Counted from the first letter of the stretch, positions 42,934 through 53,154 are shown. The stretch: DNA of 64,000 nt from Phycisphaerales bacterium (GCA_029260455.1 JAJDDF010000006.1:491394-555393), one strand, 5' to 3'. Numbers and translations: made by a program. Notes: generated from the letters alone by a model not told the origin.

Positions 42934-44874
42934 TCAAGGACCGCAGGATACGGTGGTGCCGAAGTTGAACAGCACCGCGCTGATGTCGGAAAGATCGACA
43001 TCGCCATCGCAGTCGGTGTCGCCCATCGTGCCGGGGGGGATCCCCACAGCACCGAAATTGAAGAGCACGAAATTGATATCGATCAGGTTGACTTCACCAA
43101 ATGAGCCGCCCGGCGCCACATTCGGACACACCGCACACGCAACGCACAGTGATGCAGGTGGTGTTGGGGGCGTGCCAGCATCTGTCCAGATCGCGAGGAG
43201 CGCCTGCGAATCTGAACAATTCAAGTTGCCGTTGCCATCGAAATCCATCATTTCGCACCCGGGCGTCACGGCCGTAGCAGTGGTTGCACCGATACAGCCC
43301 ATGAAAACGCTCCAGTCGGCCGGGCCAACTTGCCCGTCAGCATTTGCATCACCCATGCGCTCGGGCGGATACAGCGTCCATACCGTGGTTGCTGCGTAAT
43401 TTGTCAGCGTGCGGGTGTCACCGCCCGGCCACATGACATTGATCTCATCGAGATTCGTCGCAGTGTCCACACCAAAATGCACTGTGAACTCGTTTTGTGA
43501 CTTGTAGTTACTGCCATTGAAGACTTCGCGCATCTGTGTGACGGCACCAGTGTGAAGATCCACCTGAGCCCCGACCGCAAAGTGATTTGCACCCTGGCCA
43601 ATCACACGGAAACGCGCCCAGTTGCGCGTTTCGCCCTCGTGATTGATGTAAATCCTCAGGTTTTCGCCAATCGTGGACACTGCGAAATCCAGATCGCCAT
43701 CACCATCGATATCCGCGATCGCAGAGCAAAACGACACACCGGGTTCTGCGATTCCCAGACTCGGCGCAAGATCAGTCGCGGGCCACACGCCGTCATAGTT
43801 GTAGAAGCGGTCGGGCGTGAGCATGTCGCACACATAAAGCTCTTCCCATCCATCGTTATCAAAGTCGAAGAACATTGTCGCCCAGCCGATGCCGTAGGAT
43901 CCGACACCTGCAGTCAACGTGGTATCAGTGAATGTGCCGTCGCCATTATTGAGCATGAGAACGTTGCCAGGCGGCGTATTGGTGACGTACAAATCCTGCC
44001 AGCCATTGCGGTCCCAATCACCAATCGCAATACCCATGCAATCTACATTTGCAGCAGTATTGCTGAACGTCGTGACGTCAGTGAACGTCCCGTTGGTGTT
44101 GTTGAAGAGATGATTCCACAGCGCGGGTCCAGTGCCTTTGTCATTGCCGACGTACAGATCCGCATCACCATCACGATCGTAATCGAAGAATGCGGATACC
44201 AGCGAAGGGTCAAGATTCATCTCGACACCAAGACCATTGGCGACAGATGAAAACGTGCCATTCTTGTTGTTTTTGAACATACGATTGGGCGTGGCATCAC
44301 CCAATGCACCTGAACGGTTTGGCACATACAGGTCTAACCATTTGTCATGATTGATGTCTGCCCATGCGCAACCCATGGTGGGCCCGGCATCATTCACACC
44401 GCACAAGGCAGCTACCTCTGTGAACTGAAATGGTCCCTCGTTGCGAAGTAGCAAGTTGTCATCCAGGTAACATCCGACATAGATATCAAGATCGCCATCA
44501 GCGTCGTAGTCGGCGGCCGTGATCGAAGAGGGGGGGCCCAACGCGGGCAATCCGACAAACGCGGTTCGATCGGTGAAGTTGCCCGTGCCATCGTTCTCAT
44601 AAAACCCAACGATGCTATCGACGCGACCAAGCACCACAAGGTCTTCATCGCCGTCGTTGTCAAGATCAACAAAGGCCACACCGGTGCCATAGATTTGCAC
44701 GCCCGCAAACGGACCAAAGTCATGCACGAGGTACGAAACCCCGCGCGCCCCAGCTTCTTCTGTGAATGCTGCCTGAGGCCGAGCTTGAGCCACTGAAGCG
44801 CAGGTCACAACCGTGGAGGCCACACAGGCGAATCTAAAAGACAAGGTCATGCATTGACATGGCAACAGCGTCAT
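42934..44874 (-). CDS. Secreted ASPIC/UnbV beta-propeller protein with dockerin-like C-terminus
   Basis: A 646-residue secreted protein. A signal peptide (SFRFACVASTVVTCASVAQA) is followed by at least seven FG-GAP/VCBS-type calcium repeats such as DLDNDGDEDLVV, DYDADGDLDIYVG, DINHDKWLDLYV and DIDGDGDLDFAVS, then an ASPIC/UnbV domain (WARFRVIGQGANHFAVGAQV to WPGGDTRTL). The last 130 residues hold dockerin-like EF-loop repeats (GDANADGQVGPADWSVFMGC, GDTDCDGDVDLSDISAVLF) with several cysteines. A strong GAGGAGGAG precedes ATG 44874. Such proteins are likely surface adhesins or enzyme scaffolds; no cohesin was seen here. Confidence 0.9.
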   Translation of the reverse strand: MTLLPCQCMTLSFRFACVASTVVTCASVAQARPQAAFTEEAGARGVSYLVHDFGPFAGVQIYGTGVAFVDLDNDGDEDLVVLGRVDSIVGFYENDGTGNFTDRTAFVGLPALGPPSSITAADYDADGDLDIYVGCYLDDNLLLRNEGPFQFTEVAALCGVNDAGPTMGCAWADINHDKWLDLYVPNRSGALGDATPNRMFKNNKNGTFSSVANGLGVEMNLDPSLVSAFFDYDRDGDADLYVGNDKGTGPALWNHLFNNTNGTFTDVTTFSNTAANVDCMGIAIGDWDRNGWQDLYVTNTPPGNVLMLNNGDGTFTDTTLTAGVGSYGIGWATMFFDFDNDGWEELYVCDMLTPDRFYNYDGVWPATDLAPSLGIAEPGVSFCSAIADIDGDGDLDFAVSTIGENLRIYINHEGETRNWARFRVIGQGANHFAVGAQVDLHTGAVTQMREVFNGSNYKSQNEFTVHFGVDTATNLDEINVMWPGGDTRTLTNYAATTVWTLYPPERMGDANADGQVGPADWSVFMGCIGATTATAVTPGCEMMDFDGNGNLNCSDSQALLAIWTDAGTPPTPPASLCVACAVCPNVAPGGSFGEVNLIDINFVLFNFGAVGIPPGTMGDTDCDGDVDLSDISAVLFNFGTTVSCGP

Positions 44875-45147
44875 GAAGTTTCTCCTCCTCAACCTGATCC
44901 GCGCATGCCAGTAGCGTTTCCTCAAGCAGCACTCGGATCAACAGCAACTATGCACAATACACCCTCATTGTCCCAAAAGTAAAGGATAATCCCGGGTTCC
45001 ATCGACCCTATCTGCCTCGCGGTCGAGAAAAAACGGACTGCCCCCCCAGCTGAGAATCCACCCCAAGAGGTGCTCAGGGCCCCATGGAGGTACAGACCGG
45101 CAAATCCAACTCCTAAGGCAGGGTTTCATCGCGAGCCACAATGGGCC

Positions 45148-46545
45148 TCACCCAGCCACTTTTTTGCCATGAGCCGCGAGCCGCCGCTGCTTGATCATCA
45201 GGGCCAGCATGGCCAAGCCGCCAAGCACGCCGAAGCAGGCCATGATGACCTTCCAGAACAGCCACCCGTGTTCATCCTGCGTCGCAACGAGTACGCGACC
45301 GGTGATGAATAGCGAAATTGCGGCACCGTAATACTGAAACGAATCAATTAGTCCAGCGGCGAAGCCAGCCATCTTCTTGCCGCCAATGTCCATGGGTGCG
45401 GCGGCACCAACAAGCGAGTGCGTCGAGTTCACGGTCATCGAGATCAACAACAAGATGATACAGCCGGTCCAGATGCCGCGCGTTGTCGGACCGATCAGCC
45501 CTTGGGCCAAAATGATGGCGGAGATTCCGATCACAAGTGCCTCGAAGAAGTACAGACACATCGCGATCGGCGCACGCTTGCCAGCGGCGAACTTGTCCGA
45601 AATGACGCCCGAGATGAGTGACCCCAAGAATGCCACCGCGGGCATAAGCATGAGTGTCCGGACGGCAATCGTTGGGGGGCTGTTCTTCATGTCAAAACCG
45701 AGTTGGTCTTCGAAGTACAAGATGGATAACTGATCAAGAGGTTGGCGCACGGCACCCGTGCAGGCATAGGCGACCGCATAGAACCAGACGAGCGGGTGCG
45801 TGAGAATGGTCTTGAGTGATTTGGCCAGCGGAACCGTGACCCCTTCGGAGTCATCAATCTCATCGATCACGACATCGTCGGGATAGCCGGCTGCCTCGGG
45901 TGATTCCTTGACTGCGAAGAACATCAGGATCGCTGCCGCTGCGGTGAACAGTGGTGGAATCTGGAAGAGAGCTCGCCACTGGCCTTGTTTGGCCATAGTG
46001 ACGCCAAAGATGACGATCCCGGATGTCAGCATCAATGGGCCGAGTTTGCTGATGATGATTTGTCCGAGTTGAATCATTCCGCCAAAAATACCTGCGAATG
46101 TGCCGCGCTCCGTTCGATGAAACCATGCAGCATTGATCTTGACCATGCCGGGCGCACCGAACGACTGGAAATACCCGTTGAGAAGGGACAACAGGGCAAA
46201 GGTCGTGAAGGTGCTCACCCAAGGTGAGAACCCGAAGATGAAGTTGATTGCAATGGTCCCAACGGCACCAATCAACATCGATCGCTTGCCGCCCTGCCGA
46301 TCAGCGAGCAGACCATTGATTAACTGACCCGTGCCGTAAGCGAGCGCCCAGATCGCGCCAAGGTTCGCGATGTCTGAATGATCAAATCCAAACTCATCTT
46401 CCATTCCCGGAGTTGCAAAACGGAAGTTGTAGCGGCACATGTAGTACGTCGCATACATGAGCCCCAGCGAGCCCCAGTTCAAGCCGCGCCGAGGGCGAAA
46501 CCCCTTCGGGTAGTGGGCCGCGGTCTTTTCGTTGGAATCGCTCAT
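45148..46545 (-). CDS. GlpT/UhpT-family organophosphate transporter
   Basis: A 465-residue major facilitator protein with 12 predicted helices. The start region RRGLNWGSLGLMYATYYMCRYNFRFATPGM and the first loop with GLLADRQGGKRSM are typical of the organophosphate:phosphate antiporter branch (GlpT, UhpT, PgtP). Its GAPGMVKINAAWFHRTERGTFAG block carries the Arg residues that bind phosphate. The substrate could be glycerol 3-phosphate, hexose phosphate or phosphoglycerate. The central loop (DEIDDSEG) is short and acidic. No regulatory or catabolic partner is adjacent. Confidence 0.88.
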   Translation of the reverse strand: MSDSNEKTAAHYPKGFRPRRGLNWGSLGLMYATYYMCRYNFRFATPGMEDEFGFDHSDIANLGAIWALAYGTGQLINGLLADRQGGKRSMLIGAVGTIAINFIFGFSPWVSTFTTFALLSLLNGYFQSFGAPGMVKINAAWFHRTERGTFAGIFGGMIQLGQIIISKLGPLMLTSGIVIFGVTMAKQGQWRALFQIPPLFTAAAAILMFFAVKESPEAAGYPDDVVIDEIDDSEGVTVPLAKSLKTILTHPLVWFYAVAYACTGAVRQPLDQLSILYFEDQLGFDMKNSPPTIAVRTLMLMPAVAFLGSLISGVISDKFAAGKRAPIAMCLYFFEALVIGISAIILAQGLIGPTTRGIWTGCIILLLISMTVNSTHSLVGAAAPMDIGGKKMAGFAAGLIDSFQYYGAAISLFITGRVLVATQDEHGWLFWKVIMACFGVLGGLAMLALMIKQRRLAAHGKKVAG

Positions 46546-46686
46546 CTCGAACCCGACCTTCTGCGCCGCGGGAGTGCGTGAGACGCATCACGCTCATCGC
46601 GCTGCTTCTGATGGACCAGCCGCGCAGGCTACACGATTGTTGGTGCACAAGTGTGTTGGGCAGGGCTGCCCCGGTCAGGGCATCAA

Positions 46687-49600
46687 CTAGGGTTCGCGCT
46701 CATCAACGGCCTCGGTGCCCGGGGCTTCGATGACCACGCTGTTGAAGGAACCCGAAATAATGATGTGCCCATCAACCAGCGCAACGCGCTTTGGTTCGGT
46801 CCACAATGACAAACTCACCTGCGACACCGCGCGTCCGTCAGGCAATTCGAAAATGCTCAGTTGTGATGTCAGATGTTCATTGTCCGGTGCGAAGACGCCT
46901 ACGGTGGCGTGTACGAATCGGTCGCGCCCGAAGGTCGCCGGTGCAAGCCGGTTGACCCCGGCCAGTGAATCAATGCCGATGGTATCACCCTTGGCATCAA
47001 CAACCGCAACCCCGTGTGCCGTAGCGATGCCAATGTGCTTCCCGAGTGAGGCAACTTCGATGAAATCAAAGCCGGGTGCAATCCGCTCACCCAGAGTGAG
47101 ATGTCCTGCCGCAAGAGATCCCTGACTCGATTCCACCTGCCAGAGTTCGTTGTCCATGGTGCGCACAATGAGCTGCCCCGGGACCGCAACCGCAGAGCGC
47201 GAGTTTTTCAATTCTTCAGCAACTGCTGCCCAATACGGCATGCCGCGATAAGGATCAAGCGACATAATGCGATCAGTCAAGCCGAGAATCATGTCATCTT
47301 CGGGCGTGGCAACAACCCAGCGCACAGCGCTCGGCGCTTCGAACGTTGAAAGCACGTCGCCTGTTCTGCAATCAATAGCGACCACTATCGGCAAACGGTC
47401 CACAGCGGAATGTTCGCGATCAAAGTGCTGGCCTTGCCTGAGGGTGCCTCCCCCAACAAGCAGGACATCATTGCCCAGATCAGCATCATGGAGCGCATCA
47501 ACAATGTGATTCGCCGTCCAGAGCAGCGCACCTGTGCGGGCGTCAAGACCGACGGCGCGGCCGCCCCGATCAATCGAAATCACAACATCATCGTTGACAA
47601 GATGCGTCAGTTCGGTGAGAGAGACATTCATCAACCGGGGTGTCTGCACATGGGGAGGAGTTCGTGTGTCCTTCTCTTTTGCGTCAAAAAAGGCCTCAAA
47701 ACCCTCTGTTTCCCACAGCACTCCGCCTGTTGTTGCATCACGGCAGATCACAGCCTGATTCGCAGTGGGCGGTGAATCGACCTGGCGCGCCAGGTGTACT
47801 CGCTGGCGGGATTCCCGCAGTGGTTCTTCCGCCTTGCGGCCAATCCAGGTTGGTCGCAGGATGCCATCGTCATCAATGACGAATAGTCCAGCGCTGCCAT
47901 TGCCTGATTTCATCAAGATTCGATTCGTTGGTGCATCAGGCGTGCGCTTGAAGGGTGAATCAAATAAGGTCCAGCTGTTGAGTGTTCTGCTTACGCCCAG
48001 TACTTCTCCGATGTGTGCGCGGCGCGGGCGCTGATCAAGCACCGTCTCAACAGCGTCAAGCGCAGCTTCAACTGGCATGTCGACACCATCAATTGAAAGT
48101 ACGGCACTAGGAACCCTGTTGTTGAGTTGGCGTAAGCGCCGAAGCGTTGCTTCCGGGCGATCTGCATGCATCAATGCGGTGACAGCGCGACCTTCAAGAA
48201 TCAGGCGCGGCGATGCATCGATGGGTTCCAGTGCGGTCGCAGCGTCAATGGCCTCGTCAATTGCCATGATCGCGCGCCCCACATCGTGCGCTGCGAACCA
48301 TGTGTCCGCAGCATCGGACCACATACTCACCGCATCTGTCGCTGCCGGATACCGCAGTGCAAGTGATTCAAGAGCAGGTGCGTGGGCATTTGGAGGCATG
48401 ATTTGCCGTTGAGCGGCGGCTTCGGCGTCAAAGCTTGCGTACGACGCGCGCCCTTCGCGGCGCACAATTTCTCGCACGCGTTTCGTTGCCATCGCCATAG
48501 TGCGACGATCCGGGTGCGTGCGATCTTCCGACAAGGCCAGTTCAAGCACCAGTTGATACTGCGCTATCGCATCGCGCGGATGTCCACCGGCTTCAAGAAA
48601 AGCACCGGTTGCCATCAGTTGTTCAATGCGCTCCGCCTGTGAGGCGGCGCATCGCCCAAGGCGGTGGAGCAGTTCCGCGCGACGCGCACGATCAAGATGC
48701 ACCATCGAGGTCTTTTCGCCGGGATTGACCATCCCAAGCAGCGCCCGAAAGAGCTTCCTTCGCGAGACATCACTTTCGGGATTGAGCAGCGCTGCATCAA
48801 TTGCGCGCAGCGCATGGTCCACCGCGGGCATGATGCTTTCCGGATGTTCAGCCTGAAATGAAAGCTGCGCCAATGTGATCGAGGGCTCAGGATCAAGTGG
48901 ATCGTCCACCATGCGCTGGCGCAGGTGCTGCTCTGCGACCTCCCAGCGCGCATAGGCATGCACGCGATCGTCATCTGCGACGATCACCTGCCCGTTGACC
49001 ACGACCGCTTGCCCGGATTCATTAAGGCGAATATGTTCGATCACGCCATCTGAAACGCGCACAGTGCTGATACCACTCGGCGTGGGGGCAATCAGCATGT
49101 CCCCGGCAACACTGACCCTGCCCAGCATGTCGAGGTTCCCGAGCTGGGTGATATCTTCAGTGGTGCCAAAGCGATTGAGAGGCTGCGCCATCAGGCGCCC
49201 CGTTGACACGCCAATGAGCGTATCGCGCACCACAAGTACATAGTCGGGGTCATCAAACCACGATGCCAATGCACGCGCTTCGATGCGCCCGGTAGCACGA
49301 TTGATACTGAGGAGCGTGTCGCGCGACGGCGAAAAGGTGTACATGCGATCACCAACGATCTGCGGCTTGTTGTTTTGCCAGGCGACAAGCCTGCTTGGGC
49401 GCACCGAACGCCCTGAGGGTGCTTCCATCCGCCGAATCCAGCGCACGCGCCCAGTTGCAGATTCAATGGCGGTGATCACGCCCACCTGCTCGCATCGATA
49501 GGTGATGCCATCGGCTGCTGCTGATGCATCCATCGAGCCAACATTCCATCCAAATGGCAGGGCTCCGATGCTCCCCATCTGTGTGTTCCATCGCAGTGCC

Positions 49601-50937
49601 CCGGTGCGCAGATCAAGCCCGAAGGTGTAGGCGCCGATCAACCGCTGCTGGGGAAGATGTTTGATCGCAGTAAGCACCACGACACCCTGATCGATCACGC
49701 CCTGTCCGCGGATGGTTGCCCCAAGCAGTTCGGGCACATTCAATTGCGGAATTGATGTGCTCCACAAAAGCGTGCCGGTTTCAACATCGATGGCAAGAAT
49801 TGCACGTTCGGTGGCGGACCGGGAGCGCATCGATAAGCCCGAGATCGCAATCGCGATGCCATTCTCAACGATCACAGTGTTCAGGTCATCAAGCCCGTCT
49901 CGACGGGATACGGGTTGCATAATGAGTGGCGCATGCACCTCAATCTGCCACACGCGCTTGAGCGTGAATCGATTCCATGCGGTGATCAGCAAACTGTCAT
50001 TGACGATCGCCAGATCGCCCGCGATACATGGGGCCGCATTCAGCCAGTTCTCGCGTCCGGTTGCCGGTTTGGTGCTTGCACCATCTGGAAGATTTTGTTG
50101 TGGCCCAAGGATTGTCGAGGCCAGAGGGCGCGGCAGGATGCCTTGCAACGATGCAGGTGGTGCGGGATCAAACACCCACACGCCCCGCGTCTCATCCGGG
50201 CGTTCTTCCGGGGCGCGCACCCCCGTGCTGTCAAGGCCCGCCTCTCGCTGCCATCTCTTGAGCATGCGATCAATGACATCGCGCAGTTCAAAGCCCACAT
50301 CGCGCTCGTGTGGCGCAATGTAGGCGCTGATCAATTCAAGCAGTCGAGCAGCCTGACGCGCGTGCACACCCGAACGATCCGGATGCCGATCCAGTTGTTC
50401 GATCATGATCCATGCCGACTCAAAGCGTGCATCTTCCAGAAAGGCCTGCGCGCGCTGCAGCGTTGCCTCAAAGCCTGCCTCGGTGAGCATGCGCGTGCGT
50501 TCTACTTCGTGTACTGCTCCGCCCGCAAGCCGCGCTGCTGCAACTGCACCCTGCGCGGTGCGATACCGGGCGAGCAGGTTCGGGCGTTCAAGTAACACAT
50601 CATGCACCGCCCGGCGAAGCGAAATGAATAGATCTGGATCATCCTGCGATGCTGTGACCGCACCGCCATGCTCATCAAGCACACGTTGCAGCACGCGAAC
50701 CGCCTCATCGAGGCTACCGACGCTTCCGAGTTCCACCGCTCGCCGCAGCGCCTCATTGCCAATGGGCGAATCCGGGATATAGACCGGGTAGGTCGAAATC
50801 CGCTGGGCGACACTTACCGGCGCGATCACCCCCGCGAGAAGCCAGACGATGAGCATCGAGACCCACCTGCCTGTTTGCATTCTGCCCGGGCGTTGTGCCC
50901 GAGAACACTTCGTCATTTGTTCGTCTGCGCTGATCAT
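46687..50937 (-). CDS. Very large exported PQQ-like beta-propeller protein
   Basis: About 1416 residues from ATG 50937 (GTG 50949 and ATG 50880 are alternatives). A signal peptide ends SVAQR. An N-terminal helical part (residues about 40-240; helix pairs such as ERPNLLARYRTAQGAVAAARLAGG) precedes two propeller-type regions, each with blades ending in a PQQ-type tryptophan motif: LLWSTSIPQL, ALRWNTQMGS, VLWETEGFEA, ALLWTANHIV. Between them lies a TPR-like helical stretch (DRARRAELLHRLGRCAASQAE). No catalytic residues stand out. The blades resemble BamB and quinoprotein dehydrogenase folds, but a structural role in the periplasm is the likelier reading. Confidence 0.85.
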   Translation of the reverse strand: MISADEQMTKCSRAQRPGRMQTGRWVSMLIVWLLAGVIAPVSVAQRISTYPVYIPDSPIGNEALRRAVELGSVGSLDEAVRVLQRVLDEHGGAVTASQDDPDLFISLRRAVHDVLLERPNLLARYRTAQGAVAAARLAGGAVHEVERTRMLTEAGFEATLQRAQAFLEDARFESAWIMIEQLDRHPDRSGVHARQAARLLELISAYIAPHERDVGFELRDVIDRMLKRWQREAGLDSTGVRAPEERPDETRGVWVFDPAPPASLQGILPRPLASTILGPQQNLPDGASTKPATGRENWLNAAPCIAGDLAIVNDSLLITAWNRFTLKRVWQIEVHAPLIMQPVSRRDGLDDLNTVIVENGIAIAISGLSMRSRSATERAILAIDVETGTLLWSTSIPQLNVPELLGATIRGQGVIDQGVVVLTAIKHLPQQRLIGAYTFGLDLRTGALRWNTQMGSIGALPFGWNVGSMDASAAADGITYRCEQVGVITAIESATGRVRWIRRMEAPSGRSVRPSRLVAWQNNKPQIVGDRMYTFSPSRDTLLSINRATGRIEARALASWFDDPDYVLVVRDTLIGVSTGRLMAQPLNRFGTTEDITQLGNLDMLGRVSVAGDMLIAPTPSGISTVRVSDGVIEHIRLNESGQAVVVNGQVIVADDDRVHAYARWEVAEQHLRQRMVDDPLDPEPSITLAQLSFQAEHPESIMPAVDHALRAIDAALLNPESDVSRRKLFRALLGMVNPGEKTSMVHLDRARRAELLHRLGRCAASQAERIEQLMATGAFLEAGGHPRDAIAQYQLVLELALSEDRTHPDRRTMAMATKRVREIVRREGRASYASFDAEAAAQRQIMPPNAHAPALESLALRYPAATDAVSMWSDAADTWFAAHDVGRAIMAIDEAIDAATALEPIDASPRLILEGRAVTALMHADRPEATLRRLRQLNNRVPSAVLSIDGVDMPVEAALDAVETVLDQRPRRAHIGEVLGVSRTLNSWTLFDSPFKRTPDAPTNRILMKSGNGSAGLFVIDDDGILRPTWIGRKAEEPLRESRQRVHLARQVDSPPTANQAVICRDATTGGVLWETEGFEAFFDAKEKDTRTPPHVQTPRLMNVSLTELTHLVNDDVVISIDRGGRAVGLDARTGALLWTANHIVDALHDADLGNDVLLVGGGTLRQGQHFDREHSAVDRLPIVVAIDCRTGDVLSTFEAPSAVRWVVATPEDDMILGLTDRIMSLDPYRGMPYWAAVAEELKNSRSAVAVPGQLIVRTMDNELWQVESSQGSLAAGHLTLGERIAPGFDFIEVASLGKHIGIATAHGVAVVDAKGDTIGIDSLAGVNRLAPATFGRDRFVHATVGVFAPDNEHLTSQLSIFELPDGRAVSQVSLSLWTEPKRVALVDGHIIISGSFNSVVIEAPGTEAVDEREP

Positions 50938-51055
50938 GCCTTTGTTCACTTCTCAGTTATACGCCCGGGCGTGCCCAAGGGGTGAAGGGGCCTCGATCAC
51001 CCTCCGATTTGAGGTGTATCGACCAATCAGGCCCGCCCCTCGTCGAGGAGTTGGC

Positions 51056-51547
51056 ATGAGGTGCGGAAGGCAGGCGTCGTATATGGACCCAGGCAAGCTT
51101 CGCGGCGAGATGGCACCATCGCCCATCGCAGCACTTTCGGGGCTGTGGACCGCACATACCCCGGAAGCTGGGCGTGTGCGTCGGATGTTGCTGCTGTTCA
51201 TCGCCATCGGGCTCATGAGCGCCACCGACCTCGCCCTCACCCTCACCTATATGAATGGGCCTGGCATGCTTGAGGCCAACCCCATCGCACGGCTCCTCGT
51301 CAATCAGGGCGAGACCGCGCCACTGGCAATGTACAAAGCCCTCACGGTGATCATCGCTTGCCTGTCCATGTTCGCGGTGCGCCGCCATCGTCGGGCGGAG
51401 CTGTGCGCCTGGGGATGCACAGCGGTCCTGATCATGTTGACATTTCACTGGGTGCGCTACAACGCATTCGTTGACACGCTGGGCGCAGATGTGACCGCTG
51501 TCACATGCCAGGTCGACCAACCATCGTGGTTGCACATTGATAACTAG
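51056..51547 (+). CDS. DUF5658-like small membrane protein
   Basis: A 163-residue protein from ATG 51056, with GAGGAG 5 nt upstream. Three helices are apparent: LLLFIAIGLMSATDLALTLTYM, LAMYKALTVIIACLSMFAV and ELCAWGCTAVLIMLTFHWVRYNAF. The order D-x-x-LT, then EANPIARLL and a membrane-proximal HRRAEL fits small planctomycete DUF5658-type proteins of unknown role. The 3' end overlaps the convergent pdxA gene by 47 bp. It is divergent from the PQQ gene. Confidence 0.75.
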   Translation: MRCGRQASYMDPGKLRGEMAPSPIAALSGLWTAHTPEAGRVRRMLLLFIAIGLMSATDLALTLTYMNGPGMLEANPIARLLVNQGETAPLAMYKALTVIIACLSMFAVRRHRRAELCAWGCTAVLIMLTFHWVRYNAFVDTLGADVTAVTCQVDQPSWLHIDN

Positions 51548-52568
51548 CGCTGGCGGTATCGCGCTGCCGATGACTCAACTCAATGGCAAGATCAATGGCA
51601 GCGCGCATCGAACCGGCATCGGCGATCCCCCGCCCTGCAATATCAAAAGCTGTGCCATGATCCGGGCTTGTGCGAATCGCACCGAGCCCCGCTGTAAGAT
51701 TCACCGCTGAATCAAAGGCCAGAAGTTTCACCGGGATCAACCCCTGATCGTGATATATCGCCACCACAAGATCAAAGCGGGGGGGTGGGCGAAGACGCAA
51801 TGAAACCGCGGCATTGAAGACTGTATCTGATGGAAATGGCCCCTGCACATCGATGGACTGTTGCTGGGCAAGACGAATCGCAGGCACAATCACACGCTCA
51901 TCTTCATCGCCCAATGCGCCGCCTTCACCAGCGTGCGGATTCAAGCCGCACACCGCAATGCGCGGCTTCCCAATGCCAAGCTGCGCACACACCTCGTGAC
52001 CGATCGCAATCGTTTCTAAGATATGTTCGACCGACAATGCATCGCACACACGCATGAGCGGCACGTGCGCTGTTGCAAGAATCACGCGCAGCTCCGGCGC
52101 CACAAACATCATTCGCGTGCGCTGCGCACCAAAGCGTGCCGCAAGTAAATCCGTATGTCCAGCCCATTGGCCATGCCCCGCAGCAGCCCACGCCGTCTTG
52201 TTGATCGGCGCGGTCACCAGTGCATCAGCGCGGTGTGTGCGCACGGCATCAATCGCCTCTTCGACATACCGGAAACTTGCGTCACCTGCCTTGGCATCTA
52301 CGCCGGGTGTTGTGTTCGGGCTACGCTTCCACGTTGACGATTCGATCAACTGCACACCCGCATTCTCGTGATCGTCCCAGAACGGCGTGATGGCGCAGGC
52401 CTTGGCCGCCGCCTGCATGGGCCTTGCGCTGCCAAAAATGATGAATCGTGCCCTCTCGCGCAGGGGCTTTTCTGAGAGCGCCCGCGCGATCACCTCGGGG
52501 CCAATCCCAAGAGGGTCGCCCATCGAGATCGCAATGGTGGGCCGGGATGGGTCTGCTTCAAGCATCAT
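51501..52568 (-). CDS. pdxA: 4-hydroxythreonine-4-phosphate dehydrogenase
   Basis: Oxidises 4-phosphohydroxy-threonine in pyridoxal 5'-phosphate synthesis. The 355-residue protein has IAISMGDPLGIGPEVI at the start, VTAPINKTAW, the metal-binding histidine in GQWAGHTDLLAARFG, LNPHAGEGGALGDEDE, VAIYHDQGLIPVKLL and TSPDHGTAFDIAGRG. Fifteen or so C-terminal residues (ASASYQCATTMVGRPGM) lie past the normal end; this tail is where the gene overlaps the convergent membrane-protein gene by 47 bp. Adjacent ATGs at 52568 and 52565 are equivalent starts. Confidence 0.95.
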   Translation of the reverse strand: MMLEADPSRPTIAISMGDPLGIGPEVIARALSEKPLRERARFIIFGSARPMQAAAKACAITPFWDDHENAGVQLIESSTWKRSPNTTPGVDAKAGDASFRYVEEAIDAVRTHRADALVTAPINKTAWAAAGHGQWAGHTDLLAARFGAQRTRMMFVAPELRVILATAHVPLMRVCDALSVEHILETIAIGHEVCAQLGIGKPRIAVCGLNPHAGEGGALGDEDERVIVPAIRLAQQQSIDVQGPFPSDTVFNAAVSLRLRPPPRFDLVVAIYHDQGLIPVKLLAFDSAVNLTAGLGAIRTSPDHGTAFDIAGRGIADAGSMRAAIDLAIELSHRQRDTASASYQCATTMVGRPGM

Positions 52569-52683
52569 GGACCAATCCTAGCCCTCGTGGCCTCAACGCC
52601 GCACTCACGAAACCCTCTTGGCCAGTTCCCGAATAAGAGGTGCCGCCCCGGATACAATAGTGGGCAGTGGGAGGTTCGACACG

Positions 52684-53154
52684 ATGTTCGTAGGTGCGGT
52701 ATATGTAGGCGGAAAGAAGGGCTCAAACGCCGACGAGGTGCCCTATGTCGATCCCGAGGCCCGGGAAGATGAGCGGACCTACGCACTCTTCAACCATCTG
52801 GTTGGCCTTCTCAGCCTTGCAGATATGACCATTCTTGGCCTCATCGGCACGATCGTCATGTGGCGCATTCGGGCCAAGACATCCCCATTTCTCGATGACC
52901 ACGGCCGCGAAGCCGTCAACTTCCAGTTGTCATTGCTCATCTACACCATTGGCGGCGCGCTGGTCCTCACGATCTTCACCGCAATCACACTTGGCATCGG
53001 CATCGTCCTCGCACTGCCAATCGGTGCACTGGGCGTCCTCTTTCTCTTCATCCTCCGCCTCGTTGGCGGTATCCGCGGCGCGATGTATGCCTCACGCGGG
53101 CAGTTCTACCGCTATCCGATGTGCCTGCGTCTGATCCCCGAGCCCCGCGACTAA
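52684..53154 (+). CDS. DUF4870 (Tic20-like) membrane protein
   Basis: A 156-residue protein from ATG 52684, which has GGGAGG nearby. The first 45 residues are hydrophilic (VGGKKGSNADEVPYVDPEAR), then the DUF4870 pattern: TYALFNHLVGLLSLADMTILG, RAKTSPFLDDHGREAVNFQL and two more helices ending IRGAMYASRGQFYRYP. Function unknown. The next gene (lptB) starts 34 bp downstream. Confidence 0.85.
   Translation: MFVGAVYVGGKKGSNADEVPYVDPEAREDERTYALFNHLVGLLSLADMTILGLIGTIVMWRIRAKTSPFLDDHGREAVNFQLSLLIYTIGGALVLTIFTAITLGIGIVLALPIGALGVLFLFILRLVGGIRGAMYASRGQFYRYPMCLRLIPEPRD

Noticed and set aside
43552..44250. Plus-strand open frame of about 230 codons
   Set aside because: Antisense to the ASPIC/dockerin gene, whose calcium repeats are clear on the minus strand.
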